From Collinsella sp. AM34-10 (GTDB lineage Bacteria; Actinomycetota; Coriobacteriia; Coriobacteriales; Coriobacteriaceae), in NCBI RefSeq assembly GCF_003469185.1, contig NZ_QSIL01000006.1:62001-126000 (forward strand): DNA of 64,000 nucleotides, read 5' to 3'. Below, piece after piece: positions 8,233 through 16,648 of this stretch (its first letter is position 1; each line of letters starts with the position of its first letter). Below the pieces are notes generated by a model. It did no database searches, was not told the origin of the DNA, and worked only from the letters and a program-made list of their open reading frames with translations. The position numbers and the translations under genes are program-made.

Positions 8233-8643
8233 ATGATTAAGCCCATCATGAAATCCGAGTTCTTTTTGCGTCTGCCTTCCGAAGAGGCGGGACCTGACGA
8301 TGCCGCGACCGGGCAGGATCTCCTGGATACGCTCCACGAGCATGAGCACGAGTGCGTGGGCCTCGCCGCCAACATGATTGGCGTGCGCAAACGCATCATC
8401 TGCGTAAAGGACGGCAACAGGGCGCTCCTGATGTACAACCCTCAAATTCTTGAGCAGGTCAATGCCTATCAGACGAGCGAAGGATGCCTCTCGCTGGTTG
8501 GTGAGCGCCCCTGTACCCGTTATCGCCGCATTAAGGTGGAGTATTTGGACGAGAACTTCGTCCACCGCATCAAAAACTTCTCGGGCTACACCGCCGAGAT
8601 CATCCAACACGAAATCGACCACTGCAACGGGATTATTATTTAG
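8233..8643 (+). CDS. Peptide deformylase-like protein A (motif 1 glutamine missing)
   Basis: 136 residues, ATG after AAGGAGCCCGCC. Peptide deformylases remove the formyl group from the initiator methionine using a metal held by EGCLS cysteine and the two histidines of HEXXH. Here EGCLS (83-87) and QHEIDH (125-130) are intact, but motif 1, normally G-phi-G-phi-AAXQ, reads GLAANM: the catalytic-site glutamine is replaced by Met48. It is also shorter than housekeeping deformylases (about 160-190). It could be a divergent enzyme acting on another substrate. A second paralogue with a complementary defect lies at 16036-16455. Confidence 0.85.
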   Translation: MIKPIMKSEFFLRLPSEEAGPDDAATGQDLLDTLHEHEHECVGLAANMIGVRKRIICVKDGNRALLMYNPQILEQVNAYQTSEGCLSLVGERPCTRYRRIKVEYLDENFVHRIKNFSGYTAEIIQHEIDHCNGIII

Positions 8644-8658
8644 TCCCGCCGATTCAAG

Positions 8659-8696
8659 AAAGCTCCCTGCAGCAAAACAACTGCAGGGAGCTTTTC
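8659..8696 (+). terminator. Terminator after deformylase-like A
   Basis: AAGCTCCCTGCAG pairs with CTGCAGGGAGCTT, followed by TTTTC. Confidence 0.85.
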
Positions 8697-8717
8697 ATTG
8701 TGCGGAGTTTCTATCCC

Positions 8718-10238
8718 CTACGATTGACGGTAATGGTCGAAGAAGTCGGCGAGGTCTTCGAGCGACTCTTTGAGCACTTCCATGCGCGGCAGGTACACGA
8801 TGCGGAAGTGATCGGGCTCGGCCCAGTTAAAGCCGCCGCCGCGCGTGATCAGAATCTTCTTCTCGTGCAGCAGGTCGAGGGCAAACTGCTCGTCATCGGT
8901 GATGTTGAACTTTTTAACATCCATCTTGGGGAAGATATAGAACGCCGCGCGCGGCTTGACCACCGAGATGCCGTCGATCTTGTTGAGCTCCTCATACACA
9001 AAGTTGCGCTGCTCGTAGACACGACCGCCGGGACGGATGTAGTCGTTGACCGACTGATGGCCACCGAGCGCCGTCTGGACGATCGACTGGGCCGGCACGT
9101 TGGAGCACAGGCGCATGTTAGAGAGCATGTTGATACCCATAATGAAGTCGCTCATGCAGCGCTGGTTGCCCGAAAGCACCATCCAGCCAATACGATAGCC
9201 CGCGATCATGTGCGACTTGGAAAGGCCGCTAAAGGTAACGCAGGGCAGATCGGGAGCGAGCGAGGCAATCGAGACGTGCTCGTAGCCGTCCATGCACAGA
9301 CGGTCGTAGATCTCGTCGGCAAAGATCATGAGCTGGTGCCTGCGCGCAACCTCGACGATGCCCTCGAGCACCTCGCGCGGGTAGACCGAGCCCGTGGGGT
9401 TGTTGGGGTTGATGATGACGAGGGCCTTGGTCGCGCTCGTGATCTTGGACTCCATATCCTCCAGATCGGGATACCAATCCGCCTGCTCATCGCACAGATA
9501 GTGCACGGGATGACCGCCGGCAAGGGTCGCGCACGCCGTCCAGAGCGGATAGTCGGGGCTGGGGATCAGAATCTCGTCGCCATTGTCGAGCAGCGCGTTC
9601 ATCGAAAGCTGAATGAGCTCGGACACGCCGTTGCCCGTGTAGATGTGCTCCATCTGAACATTGGGCAGGCCCTTGATCTGCGAGTACTGCATAATCGCCT
9701 TGCGCGCAGAGAACAGGCCGCGCGAGTTGGAATAGCCTTCGCAGTCGGGCAGCTGCTGGCGCATGTCCTTGATAACCTCGTCGGGCGTGCGGAAACCGAA
9801 GGGCGCTGGGTTGCCGATATTGAGCTTGAGGATGCGCTCGCCCTCGTCCTCCATACGGGCGGCCTCGTCGACGACGGGACCGCGCACATCATACAAGACG
9901 TTATCAAGCTTGGTGGATTTAGAAAAAGTACGCATGGTGGTGCTCCTTGGAATTTGAGCTGAGGAACTAGGTTCGGATTTGGCAACTTTACGGGACGGAG
10001 GGGTCTCACCTTGGTCGGCGTCACCGGCGAGCAGCCAGGTAACATCGACCTCCAAAATGCGGGCGAGCAGCTCTGCCACATCGCGCCGCGGGATCGTCTT
10101 GCCGCTCACATATTGGCTCATCTGACTCTTGCCGAGTTTTTTGCCGAGCATCTCCGATGCGCGGATTACGTCCGACTGGCGAACGTCGCGATCGGACATA
10201 GTCTGTCGCAGGCGATCGCAAAACGTCTCTTGGGCCAC
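8718..10238 (-). CDS. XRE helix-turn-helix / alanine aminotransferase (AlaA-like) fusion
   Basis: 506 residues from GTG 10238, chosen because AAGGAGG sits 5 nt before it. Residues ~1-75 are an XRE-type HTH (MLGKKLGKSQMSQYVSGKTIPRRDVAELLARIL), residues ~75-105 a linker, and the rest a full fold-type I aminotransferase closely resembling AlaA of Escherichia coli (RGPVVDEAARMEDEGERILKLNIGNPAPFGF without the HTH; PLP lysine in GLSKSHMIAGYRIGW). AlaA makes alanine from pyruvate and glutamate. The fusion suggests a PLP or substrate-sensing autoregulator; palindromic TTGAACT-type sites lie just upstream, within reach of autoregulation. Function of the HTH is inferred. Confidence 0.9.
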   Translation of the reverse strand: MAQETFCDRLRQTMSDRDVRQSDVIRASEMLGKKLGKSQMSQYVSGKTIPRRDVAELLARILEVDVTWLLAGDADQGETPPSRKVAKSEPSSSAQIPRSTTMRTFSKSTKLDNVLYDVRGPVVDEAARMEDEGERILKLNIGNPAPFGFRTPDEVIKDMRQQLPDCEGYSNSRGLFSARKAIMQYSQIKGLPNVQMEHIYTGNGVSELIQLSMNALLDNGDEILIPSPDYPLWTACATLAGGHPVHYLCDEQADWYPDLEDMESKITSATKALVIINPNNPTGSVYPREVLEGIVEVARRHQLMIFADEIYDRLCMDGYEHVSIASLAPDLPCVTFSGLSKSHMIAGYRIGWMVLSGNQRCMSDFIMGINMLSNMRLCSNVPAQSIVQTALGGHQSVNDYIRPGGRVYEQRNFVYEELNKIDGISVVKPRAAFYIFPKMDVKKFNITDDEQFALDLLHEKKILITRGGGFNWAEPDHFRIVYLPRMEVLKESLEDLADFFDHYRQS

Positions 10239-10259
10239 TAGAACCTCCTTGCTGGCAAA

Positions 10260-10341
10260 GTTCAATTTATAGAACACGAATTGAACCTGAGTTCAATTTA
10301 GGCAGCAGTATAGCGCGGCACATTATCCGAAAGTTCAATTT
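10260..10341. promoter_or_regulatory. Repeated GTTCAATT operators upstream of the HTH-aminotransferase
   Basis: A perfect palindrome AATTGAAC-CTGA-GTTCAATT lies at 10279-10298; the half-site GTTCAATTT recurs at 10260-10268 and 10333-10341. Three GTTCAATT copies and one inverted copy immediately upstream of a gene with its own HTH suggest the autoregulatory operator. Confidence 0.7.
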
Positions 10342-10400
10342 CACAAGAAAATGTACCGAGCCTCGAGAATTGTCCCAAAGTAGACAACAGGTACGCGCTT

Positions 10401-11258
10401 TTAGAGATATTCAAGAAAACGAGCCGCCGCAAGCGAAACGTCAGCGGTGCGGTATATGGCGTTGATCTGCCGATGAGGATGTCCCTCGAGCGGGCGCACG
10501 GCAACATCGAACTGGCAGCGGCGCAAGATGAGCGCCGGAAGAATGCTCACGCCCAGACCGTCCTCGACCATGGCCATAATCGCATAATCATCCCAGGTCG
10601 ACAGCTTAGAGCGCACCGCCAGGCCCGCGCGGCGAAACAGCGGCGTAATCTCATCATCTGTGCCGCGTTCCAGCAGAATAAACTGCTCGTTGGCCAAATC
10701 GGCAAGAGAGACGACCTCCGCCGCGGCAAACAAAGAGCCTGTTGGCACTACCGCCATTAACTCGTCTCGCACCAACGGCCGCGACGCCATGCCGGCGCCG
10801 CGTGGTTCGCGCGGAATAAAGCCCAGGTCGCAGCGACCTTCCGCCACCCATTGCTCAATCTCGGAGTAATCACCCATCAGCAGCTCGTAATCGATGTCCG
10901 GGTGATCGGCGCGAAAGCGCGCAATCACCGGCGGCAGCACGTGGGTCGCCACGCTCGAAAATGTACCGATGCAGATTTTGCCGCGCATGAGCCCACGCAT
11001 CTCATCCACCCGTCGCTGCAAGCGAGTGAATTCCTCGCATAACGCCTCAACAGCCGGCATAACTTGCCGCCCGTCGGCAGAAAGCACTACGCCCTCGCGG
11101 CTTCTATCAAGCACTTTAAAGCCCCAGTCGGCCTCAAGATCGGCCACCATACGGCTCACGCCCGACTGCGAATAGCTCAGCCGCTCGGCGGCGCGCGTAA
11201 AACTGCCGGCGCGCACGGTCTCGAGTAGGACCTGCATCTTTTGAACATTCGTTTCCAC
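10401..11258 (-). CDS. LysR-family transcriptional regulator (divergent from EamA transporter)
   Basis: 285 residues from GTG 11258, which has GGAGGGG four bases upstream. N-terminal LysR winged helix (AGSFTRAAERLSYSQSGVSRMVADLEADWG) and a C-terminal periplasmic-binding-like effector domain (about 90-285). It is divergent, 118 bp away, from an EamA-type exporter gene, the usual arrangement for a LysR activator and its transporter target. The effector is unknown. A paralogous pair of the same design lies at 55171-57098. Confidence 0.9.
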   Translation of the reverse strand: METNVQKMQVLLETVRAGSFTRAAERLSYSQSGVSRMVADLEADWGFKVLDRSREGVVLSADGRQVMPAVEALCEEFTRLQRRVDEMRGLMRGKICIGTFSSVATHVLPPVIARFRADHPDIDYELLMGDYSEIEQWVAEGRCDLGFIPREPRGAGMASRPLVRDELMAVVPTGSLFAAAEVVSLADLANEQFILLERGTDDEITPLFRRAGLAVRSKLSTWDDYAIMAMVEDGLGVSILPALILRRCQFDVAVRPLEGHPHRQINAIYRTADVSLAAARFLEYL

Positions 11259-11376
11259 GGCACCCCTCCACATATGCATGAGCTTTTGTCATGTTATCTA
11301 TGAATTATATTCGCTTTTCTTCTATAGCCAGTTCACCCATAGTGAACATGCTCGGATATAGAGGGGATTTCAGCGC

Positions 11377-12288
11377 ATGAACAACGGACTGTTTGCGTAC
11401 TTAGCAGCATTGCTATTGTTTGGCTCCAACGGCATCATCGCCGCTGCCATTGCGCTGCCGAGCTCCGATATCGTGCTACTGCGCACGTTTTTAGGCGCAC
11501 TCTCGCTTGTCACCATCCTCGCCGTCACCCAACGCCATAAGCCGCAGGCGCCATCCCGCCCCCGCGAAGCCGCAGCCCTCCTCCTCTCGGGAGCCGCGCT
11601 GGGCGCCAGCTGGATTTTTCTGTTCCGCGCCTACCAGACGATTGGCGTCGGCGTATCCTCGCTGCTGTACTACTGCGGCCCCATCATCGTCATGGCGCTC
11701 TCCCCGCTCATCTTTGGCGAAAAGCTGACCGGCAGCAAAATCGCCGGCTTTATCGCCGTCGCCTGCGGTGCTTTTCTCATTGCGGCACAAGGTCTAGGCG
11801 GCAATATGCCCATTGCGGGTATCGCTTGCGGCATCGCCTCGGCCTTCTGCTATGCATTGATGGTCATCGCCAGCAAGGGTGCGCCGCACATCGAGGGCCT
11901 CGAGAACTCCGCGCTCCAGGTGAGCGCCGCCTTTTTGACCGCGCTGGTCCTTACGCTCCTCACGCAGGGCGCCCCCTCATTCCTGTCCGCCGGCGTCGCC
12001 GCCAGTATTGATTGGCGCGCCGTCGTCATGCTCGGCGTCGTCAACACCGGCATCGGCTGCCTGCTCTACTTTAGCGCCGTCGCCAAACTGCCCGTCCAGA
12101 CCGTCGCCGTCGTCGGCTACCTCGAGCCGCTTTCGGCGGTCGTGTTCTCGGCCGTCCTTTTGGGCGAAGCCATAACACCGGTCCGTCTGATGGGCGCCGT
12201 GCTTATCATCGGCGGCGCGATCTTTTGCGAACTCGCCGGCAAACGCGCAAACGCCAAGGCTGGCATCGCCCAGGCAGCACGCGCCTAA
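11377..12288 (+). CDS. EamA/DMT-family transporter
   Basis: 303 residues, ATG after AGGGGATTTCAGCGC. About ten hydrophobic helices in two EamA repeats; LFGSNGIIAAAIALPSSDIVLLRTFLGA opens the first repeat (shown in part) and GYLEPLSAVVFSAVLLGE closes the second, the typical end of this drug/metabolite transporter family. Likely exports a small metabolite or amino acid through the inner membrane under control of the divergent LysR. Substrate unknown. Confidence 0.9.
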   Translation: MNNGLFAYLAALLLFGSNGIIAAAIALPSSDIVLLRTFLGALSLVTILAVTQRHKPQAPSRPREAAALLLSGAALGASWIFLFRAYQTIGVGVSSLLYYCGPIIVMALSPLIFGEKLTGSKIAGFIAVACGAFLIAAQGLGGNMPIAGIACGIASAFCYALMVIASKGAPHIEGLENSALQVSAAFLTALVLTLLTQGAPSFLSAGVAASIDWRAVVMLGVVNTGIGCLLYFSAVAKLPVQTVAVVGYLEPLSAVVFSAVLLGEAITPVRLMGAVLIIGGAIFCELAGKRANAKAGIAQAARA

Positions 12289-12302
12289 CAGCCCCTCTTC
12301 AG

Positions 12303-12375
12303 TTTCAAAGCAGGGGCGCGTCCGCGGTTATCACGTTGCAGCAAGCCATTCAGCGGATATGCCCCTGTTTTGAAA
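12303..12375. repeat. Imperfect long hairpin after the EamA gene
   Basis: TTTCAAAGCAGGGGC (12303-12317) pairs with GCCCCTGTTTTGAAA (12361-12375) with one mismatch around a 43-nt loop. It begins 15 bp after the EamA stop and may terminate or protect that transcript. Confidence 0.6.
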
Positions 12376-12392
12376 TGCTACCTATGTACATA

Positions 12393-12494
12393 AATAATCC
12401 CCAGCTGGGGATTATTGTCTAAAGTCAACCAATGTGCCAAACTGCTCTTGTATGTATAAAGACGGCATAAAGATTATCTGTCCTAGACAGATAA
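12393..12494. promoter_or_regulatory. Two perfect palindromes in the kup leader
   Basis: A 24-nt perfect palindrome (AATAATCCCCAG and its complement) occupies 12393-12416 and a 21-nt palindrome centred on CTGTCCTAGACAG occupies 12474-12494, only 22 bp before the kup start. Either may be an operator or, as RNA, a leader hairpin. The region does not show the conserved parts of a c-di-AMP (ydaO) riboswitch. Confidence 0.5.
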
Positions 12495-12516
12495 CCGGAT
12501 GTCCAAGGGAGTCCAC

Positions 12517-14745
12517 GTGGCACACGACAAACTGGAGGCAAGCCCCCAAGACCAGCGTGGTCAAGGCGGGCATGGAGCCATTCCCCTCTCCGCTGGCATG
12601 CTGCTCGTTACGCTCGGCGTCGTATACGGCGACATCGGCACGAGCCCCATGTACACCATGAAATCAATTGTCACCAACAACGGCGGCATCGGCACCGTCA
12701 GCGAGGACATGATCCTGGGCGCGCTTTCGCTCGTCATCTGGACCATGACGCTCGTGACCACGGTCAAGTACGTGGTTATCGCCATGAAGGCCGATAACCA
12801 CAACGAAGGCGGCATCTTCGCCCTGTTTAGCCTGGTGCGCAAGGTGGCACCGTGGCTGATTCTCCCCGCCATGATCGGCGGCGCGGCGCTGCTCGCCGAC
12901 GGCATCCTCACCCCCGCGGTCACGGTCACCACAGCCATTGAGGGCCTGCGCACCATCGAATGGGGCCACGCGCTTTTGGGTGACGGCCAGACCAACGTCA
13001 TCATCATCACCATCATCATTATCTGCGGCCTGTTTGCCATGCAGCGCGCCGGCACCTCGTCGATCGGCAAGCTGTTCGGCCCGCTCATGACGCTGTGGTT
13101 CCTGTTCTTGGCTGGCGCCGGCCTGTTCAACATGCTCGGCAACCTGTCCATCCTACGCGCGCTCAACCCCATCCGCGGCATCATGTTCCTGTTCTCGCCC
13201 ATCAACCACTCGGGCATCATGGTGCTCGGCTTCGTCTTCCTGTCGACGACCGGCGCCGAGGCGCTCTATTCGGACATGGGTCACGTGGGCAAGGCTAACA
13301 TCTATGCATCCTGGCCGTTTGTTAAGGCGGCCCTTATCCTCAACTATCTGGGTCAAGGAGCTTGGCTGCTCGCCAATAACTCCAACCCCCAGATGCTCGC
13401 GATGGATATCGTCAACCCGTTCTATATGATGCTCCCCGAGCCCCTGCGCCCCTTTGCCATCGTGCTTTCGGCCGTAGCGGCCATCATCGCCTCGCAGGCG
13501 CTCATTACCGGCTCGTTCTCGCTGGTATCCGAGGCAACCCGTCTCAATCTCATGCCGCATCTGCGCATCCACTACCCCAGCGACACCAAGGGCCAACTCT
13601 ATATTCCGCTCGTCAACAACATCATGTGGGTCGGCTGTATCTTCATCGTGCTGCTGTTCCAAAACTCCGAGCGCATGGAGAGCGCCTACGGCCTCGCCAT
13701 TACCGTGACCATGCTCATGACCACGACGCTTTTGACGAGCTACATCGCCGGCATCCTCAAACACAAGCTGGGCGCCTGCGTCTTCGCCCTGCTCTTTGGT
13801 GCCATTGAGCTGTGCTTCTTCGCTTCGTGCCTCACCATGTTCTTTGACGGCGGCTATGTGATGATCTTCTTGGCCTCGCTGCTGTTTGGCCTTATGTACG
13901 TGTGGCGCCGCGGCACCGCGATCGAGCGCACGCAGACGATCCTGCTGCCCGTCTCCAAGTACATTGACCAGCTCGGCCGCCTGCGCAACGACGAGACCTA
14001 CCCCGTGCTCGCCGACAATCTGGTGTTCCTTACCAACAGTCCCGACCCGCTCACGCTCGACCGCGACGTGCTCTACTCCATCTTGGATAAGCATCCCAAG
14101 CGCGCCAAGGCATACTGGTTCATCAACGTACACGTTACCGATGAGCCCTATACGCACGAGTATTCCGTCGAGACCTTTGGCACGGACTTTTTGTTCCGCG
14201 TGCGCTTGGACCTGGGCTTTAAGGTCAACCAGCGCATCAACGCCTATCTGCGTCAGATCGTCGGCGACCTGATGGCCTCGGGTGAGCTGCCGCCGCAGCA
14301 TCACACCTACTCCATCTACGAGACACGCGGCAACGTGGGCGATTTCCGTTTTTGCATGCTGCGCAAGATGCTTGCCCCCGAAACGGACATCAACCGCAAT
14401 GACCACCGCGTCATGGCCATCAAGTACGCCGTCCGCCGCGCCTGCGGAAGCCCGGCACGCTGGTACGGTCTTGAGAACTCGGCCATCATCATCGAGTACG
14501 TGCCGCTGTTTGCCCGCATGCGCCCGGCCGTTAAGCTCGTGCGCACCCAGGTGCCGCTCGAGGTTCAGATCGAAGAGGCCGAGGAAATGGAAGTCGATAT
14601 CTTCTCGGACGACCTGGTCAACGGCAACGAAGCCGGCAGAAACATGAACGTCGACCCCACCGAGTTGCTCGAGAGCGTCGCCGATACGCCCGAACAACAG
14701 CTCGACGGCCTCGAGAGCGACCAGCTCAACGACGCCAACTTCTAG
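12517..14745 (+). CDS. kup: Kup-family low-affinity potassium uptake protein
   Basis: 742 residues from GTG 12517, which has AAGGGAG five bases upstream; ATG 12499 is a weaker alternative. Kup signature LGVVYGDIGTSPMYTMKS is near the N-terminus, followed by about twelve membrane helices (LLADGILTPAVTVTTAIEG, FVFLSTTGAEALYSDMGH) and a ~200-residue cytoplasmic tail ending in an acidic stretch. Imports potassium, probably with protons. Single-gene unit; palindromes just upstream suggest regulation. Confidence 0.97.
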   Translation: MAHDKLEASPQDQRGQGGHGAIPLSAGMLLVTLGVVYGDIGTSPMYTMKSIVTNNGGIGTVSEDMILGALSLVIWTMTLVTTVKYVVIAMKADNHNEGGIFALFSLVRKVAPWLILPAMIGGAALLADGILTPAVTVTTAIEGLRTIEWGHALLGDGQTNVIIITIIIICGLFAMQRAGTSSIGKLFGPLMTLWFLFLAGAGLFNMLGNLSILRALNPIRGIMFLFSPINHSGIMVLGFVFLSTTGAEALYSDMGHVGKANIYASWPFVKAALILNYLGQGAWLLANNSNPQMLAMDIVNPFYMMLPEPLRPFAIVLSAVAAIIASQALITGSFSLVSEATRLNLMPHLRIHYPSDTKGQLYIPLVNNIMWVGCIFIVLLFQNSERMESAYGLAITVTMLMTTTLLTSYIAGILKHKLGACVFALLFGAIELCFFASCLTMFFDGGYVMIFLASLLFGLMYVWRRGTAIERTQTILLPVSKYIDQLGRLRNDETYPVLADNLVFLTNSPDPLTLDRDVLYSILDKHPKRAKAYWFINVHVTDEPYTHEYSVETFGTDFLFRVRLDLGFKVNQRINAYLRQIVGDLMASGELPPQHHTYSIYETRGNVGDFRFCMLRKMLAPETDINRNDHRVMAIKYAVRRACGSPARWYGLENSAIIIEYVPLFARMRPAVKLVRTQVPLEVQIEEAEEMEVDIFSDDLVNGNEAGRNMNVDPTELLESVADTPEQQLDGLESDQLNDANF

Positions 14746-14766
14746 CGACGTCACAAATCAACGACA

Positions 14767-14800
14767 GCGGCCCTGCATCTCACGGGAGATGCAGGGCCGC
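14767..14800. terminator. Terminator between convergent kup and bile salt hydrolase genes
   Basis: GCGGCCCTGCATCTC pairs with GAGATGCAGGGCCGC, loop ACGG; serves both convergent genes. Confidence 0.85.
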
Positions 14801-14824
14801 TTTGCATTGCAGTAAAGCTAACGG

Positions 14825-15790
14825 CTACGAACGACGCGGATCGGGAACCACGAGCCTATCGGGGCTCGCGCCCTCGGCATCCATCAAGCTCACGTAGCGA
14901 ATCGACGGATCCCCATACATCGCGTAGTAATAATTGCCCGTGCGCGCGCTAAAGCATCCGGTATAGATAGTCTTCTCGAACTTGCCATCGCCCATCCTGG
15001 ACGCCCCCTCAATCATCACCACGCCCTCGAGTGAACGGAACATGCGGACGACGTTTTCGGTCTCGCTCTCCTTTTGCGGGTAATTGGCATTGAGGTACGC
15101 CGCCTTTACAAAACGGCTCGGCGAATAGCAGTCACCCGGAATACCGCGCATGCCGGCACCCGCGCCATAGGGCTTGAGCTCGGCGCCACGCCATGTCGCC
15201 GTCTGCGGAAAATCGCTTGTGGCCGTGATATAGGTGCGCAGGTTTTCCATGTGCCACGGGAAGGTGGGCTGATTGGCAAGGGTGTCGACCGGATCGTCGT
15301 ATACATGCAGGCCGTCAGCCATCATCTCGACCACGATGCTGCGCTGGCTGTCGCCGATAATCCAATGAAGCAGCGACACGCCCAGCCCCTCTCCGGCAGA
15401 TTTGGCGACAATCACCGTGTCGCGCAGCGCGGCCTCGACCTCATCGACCGTCGAGAACGTCGCTGCCACCCACAGGGGAAACTCATAGGCTGCGATATTG
15501 GTCTTGCCGTCGACAGGGTCCTCGGCATACTCGGCATAACCCGGGAAATTGAGACCCGCCACGGCGAGGCCCGCATCGTTGCCGCAGTCGAAGAACATGG
15601 GATAGTTCTTGTAATCGATGCACATACCGATCACCGCGTGTGCCGCTGTCGCGTCGTCGATAAACGAATACGGAATGTGAAACCCGCGAGGCATCACGCG
15701 AACCTGTTGGCCATAGTCAAAGCTCCAGTCGAGGTTGCGGCCTAGATACATGTGGCCGGAATTATCGGTAAATCGAATGCTCGTACACAT
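14825..15790 (-). CDS. bsh: Choloylglycine hydrolase (bile salt hydrolase / penicillin V acylase family)
   Basis: 321 residues from ATG 15790, chosen because the nucleophile must be Cys2 (MCTSIRF) and GGGAGGCGCT precedes it. Ntn-hydrolase family: after removal of Met1, Cys2 attacks the amide; Arg18 and Asp21 lie in LGRNLDWSFDYG, an Asn in GLNFPGY and the conserved Arg in YSPSRFVKAAY. Such enzymes deconjugate glyco- and tauro-bile salts, or cleave N-acyl homoserine lactones and penicillin V; in a gut organism bile salts are likely, but specificity is not proven by sequence. No signal peptide, so cytoplasmic. Confidence 0.92.
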   Translation of the reverse strand: MCTSIRFTDNSGHMYLGRNLDWSFDYGQQVRVMPRGFHIPYSFIDDATAAHAVIGMCIDYKNYPMFFDCGNDAGLAVAGLNFPGYAEYAEDPVDGKTNIAAYEFPLWVAATFSTVDEVEAALRDTVIVAKSAGEGLGVSLLHWIIGDSQRSIVVEMMADGLHVYDDPVDTLANQPTFPWHMENLRTYITATSDFPQTATWRGAELKPYGAGAGMRGIPGDCYSPSRFVKAAYLNANYPQKESETENVVRMFRSLEGVVMIEGASRMGDGKFEKTIYTGCFSARTGNYYYAMYGDPSIRYVSLMDAEGASPDRLVVPDPRRS

Positions 15791-15933
15791 AGCGCCTCCC
15801 AGCTTTACGTTCTTGCTAAGGTTATTGTCACCAAACAAAGAGGCGTTAAACACAAAAGCCCGGACATGACAACAATGTCACGCCCGGACCAAAAACCACA
15901 TATGAACGTAATAAAGTCACCCTAACAGGTCGG

Positions 15934-16040
15934 TCTAGGGTGCCACAGTGCCACAGATCGCCCCGAACGAGGAGCGCCGCGTACTAATGGTACGCAAGTG
16001 ACGAGTGAGCGGCGAGGTGTGGTGCTGTGGTCACCCTAGA
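15934..16040. repeat. 107-bp nested palindrome at the 3' end of deformylase-like B
   Basis: TCTAGGGTGCCACAGTGCCA (from 15934) pairs with most of 16018-16040; inside, CGCCGC (15975-15980) can pair with GCGGCG (16009-16014), or GCGTAC (15979-15984) with GTACGC (15990-15995). The right outer arm contains the TAG stop (16036-16038) of the minus-strand deformylase-like gene. No T tract follows, so it is not an ordinary terminator. Confidence 0.7.
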
Positions 16041-16455
16041 CAAGCTTGCCTAGACAGTGGTCGATCATATGCTGGATCATTTGTGCCTCGAAGCCGACGA
16101 AGTCCTGCTTGCGCTCGCGCATCTTGCCGTCGACGATCACGTCATAAGCGACCTTGCACTTGATATAGCGCGTGGACTTGGTGATCTCGTCGTGCGTCAG
16201 GCAGCTCTCCTCCATCTTGCTGGCGCCCAGGCCAAACACCAGACGGGGGTTGTAGAGCACGTGGGGCTCGCCGGCGTCGTCCAGGTAGACGCAGACCTTC
16301 TTGGTAACGCCAATCTGGTTAGCGGCAAGGCAGCCGGCATCGTCGAGCGACTTGATGGTATCGATCAGGTCCTGAGCAACCGACTCGTCCTCGACGGTCG
16401 CGACCTCGCAACGCTGGGACAGGATAGCCTCGTCGTGGCAGAGCTCTTTAATCAT
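16036..16455 (-). CDS. Peptide deformylase-like protein B (HEXXH glutamate missing)
   Basis: 139 residues from ATG 16455; the upstream in-frame ATG 16467 overlaps the GGAGG that serves 16455. Motif 1 CLAANQIG (42-49) keeps the glutamine, but motif 2 reads EESCLT (82-87) instead of EGCLS and motif 3 reads QHMIDH (128-133), so the catalytic glutamate of HEXXH is Met130. The metal ligands Cys85, His129 and His133 remain. A normal deformylase reaction is therefore unlikely; it may bind metal or substrate only. It is the mirror image of protein A at 8233-8643, which has the glutamate but not the glutamine. Confidence 0.85.
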   Translation of the reverse strand: MIKELCHDEAILSQRCEVATVEDESVAQDLIDTIKSLDDAGCLAANQIGVTKKVCVYLDDAGEPHVLYNPRLVFGLGASKMEESCLTHDEITKSTRYIKCKVAYDVIVDGKMRERKQDFVGFEAQMIQHMIDHCLGKLV

Positions 16456-16648
16456 ACGTTCCTCCATAGGGGTCGTTGTAACCGCTTAAGTATACGGTAC
16501 CCACACATTTTCATGCGAAAAATACCGTCCGTCTGTCACAAAGCGCCGAACATCAACATGCGAGGAACAACAGCGTCGTAAAGGGGCTATAGTGGGAGCG
16601 TTCGTGTCAATCGGCCTAAACTCGGGGCCGAACAAGGAAAGGGTATGC

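Noticed and set aside
12376..12516. c-di-AMP (ydaO) riboswitch upstream of kup
   Set aside because: The region is too short and lacks the family's conserved GGG/CCG blocks.
13153..14754. 533-codon antisense frame opposite kup
   Set aside because: It has no recognisable domain and mirrors the kup frame; codon bias effect.
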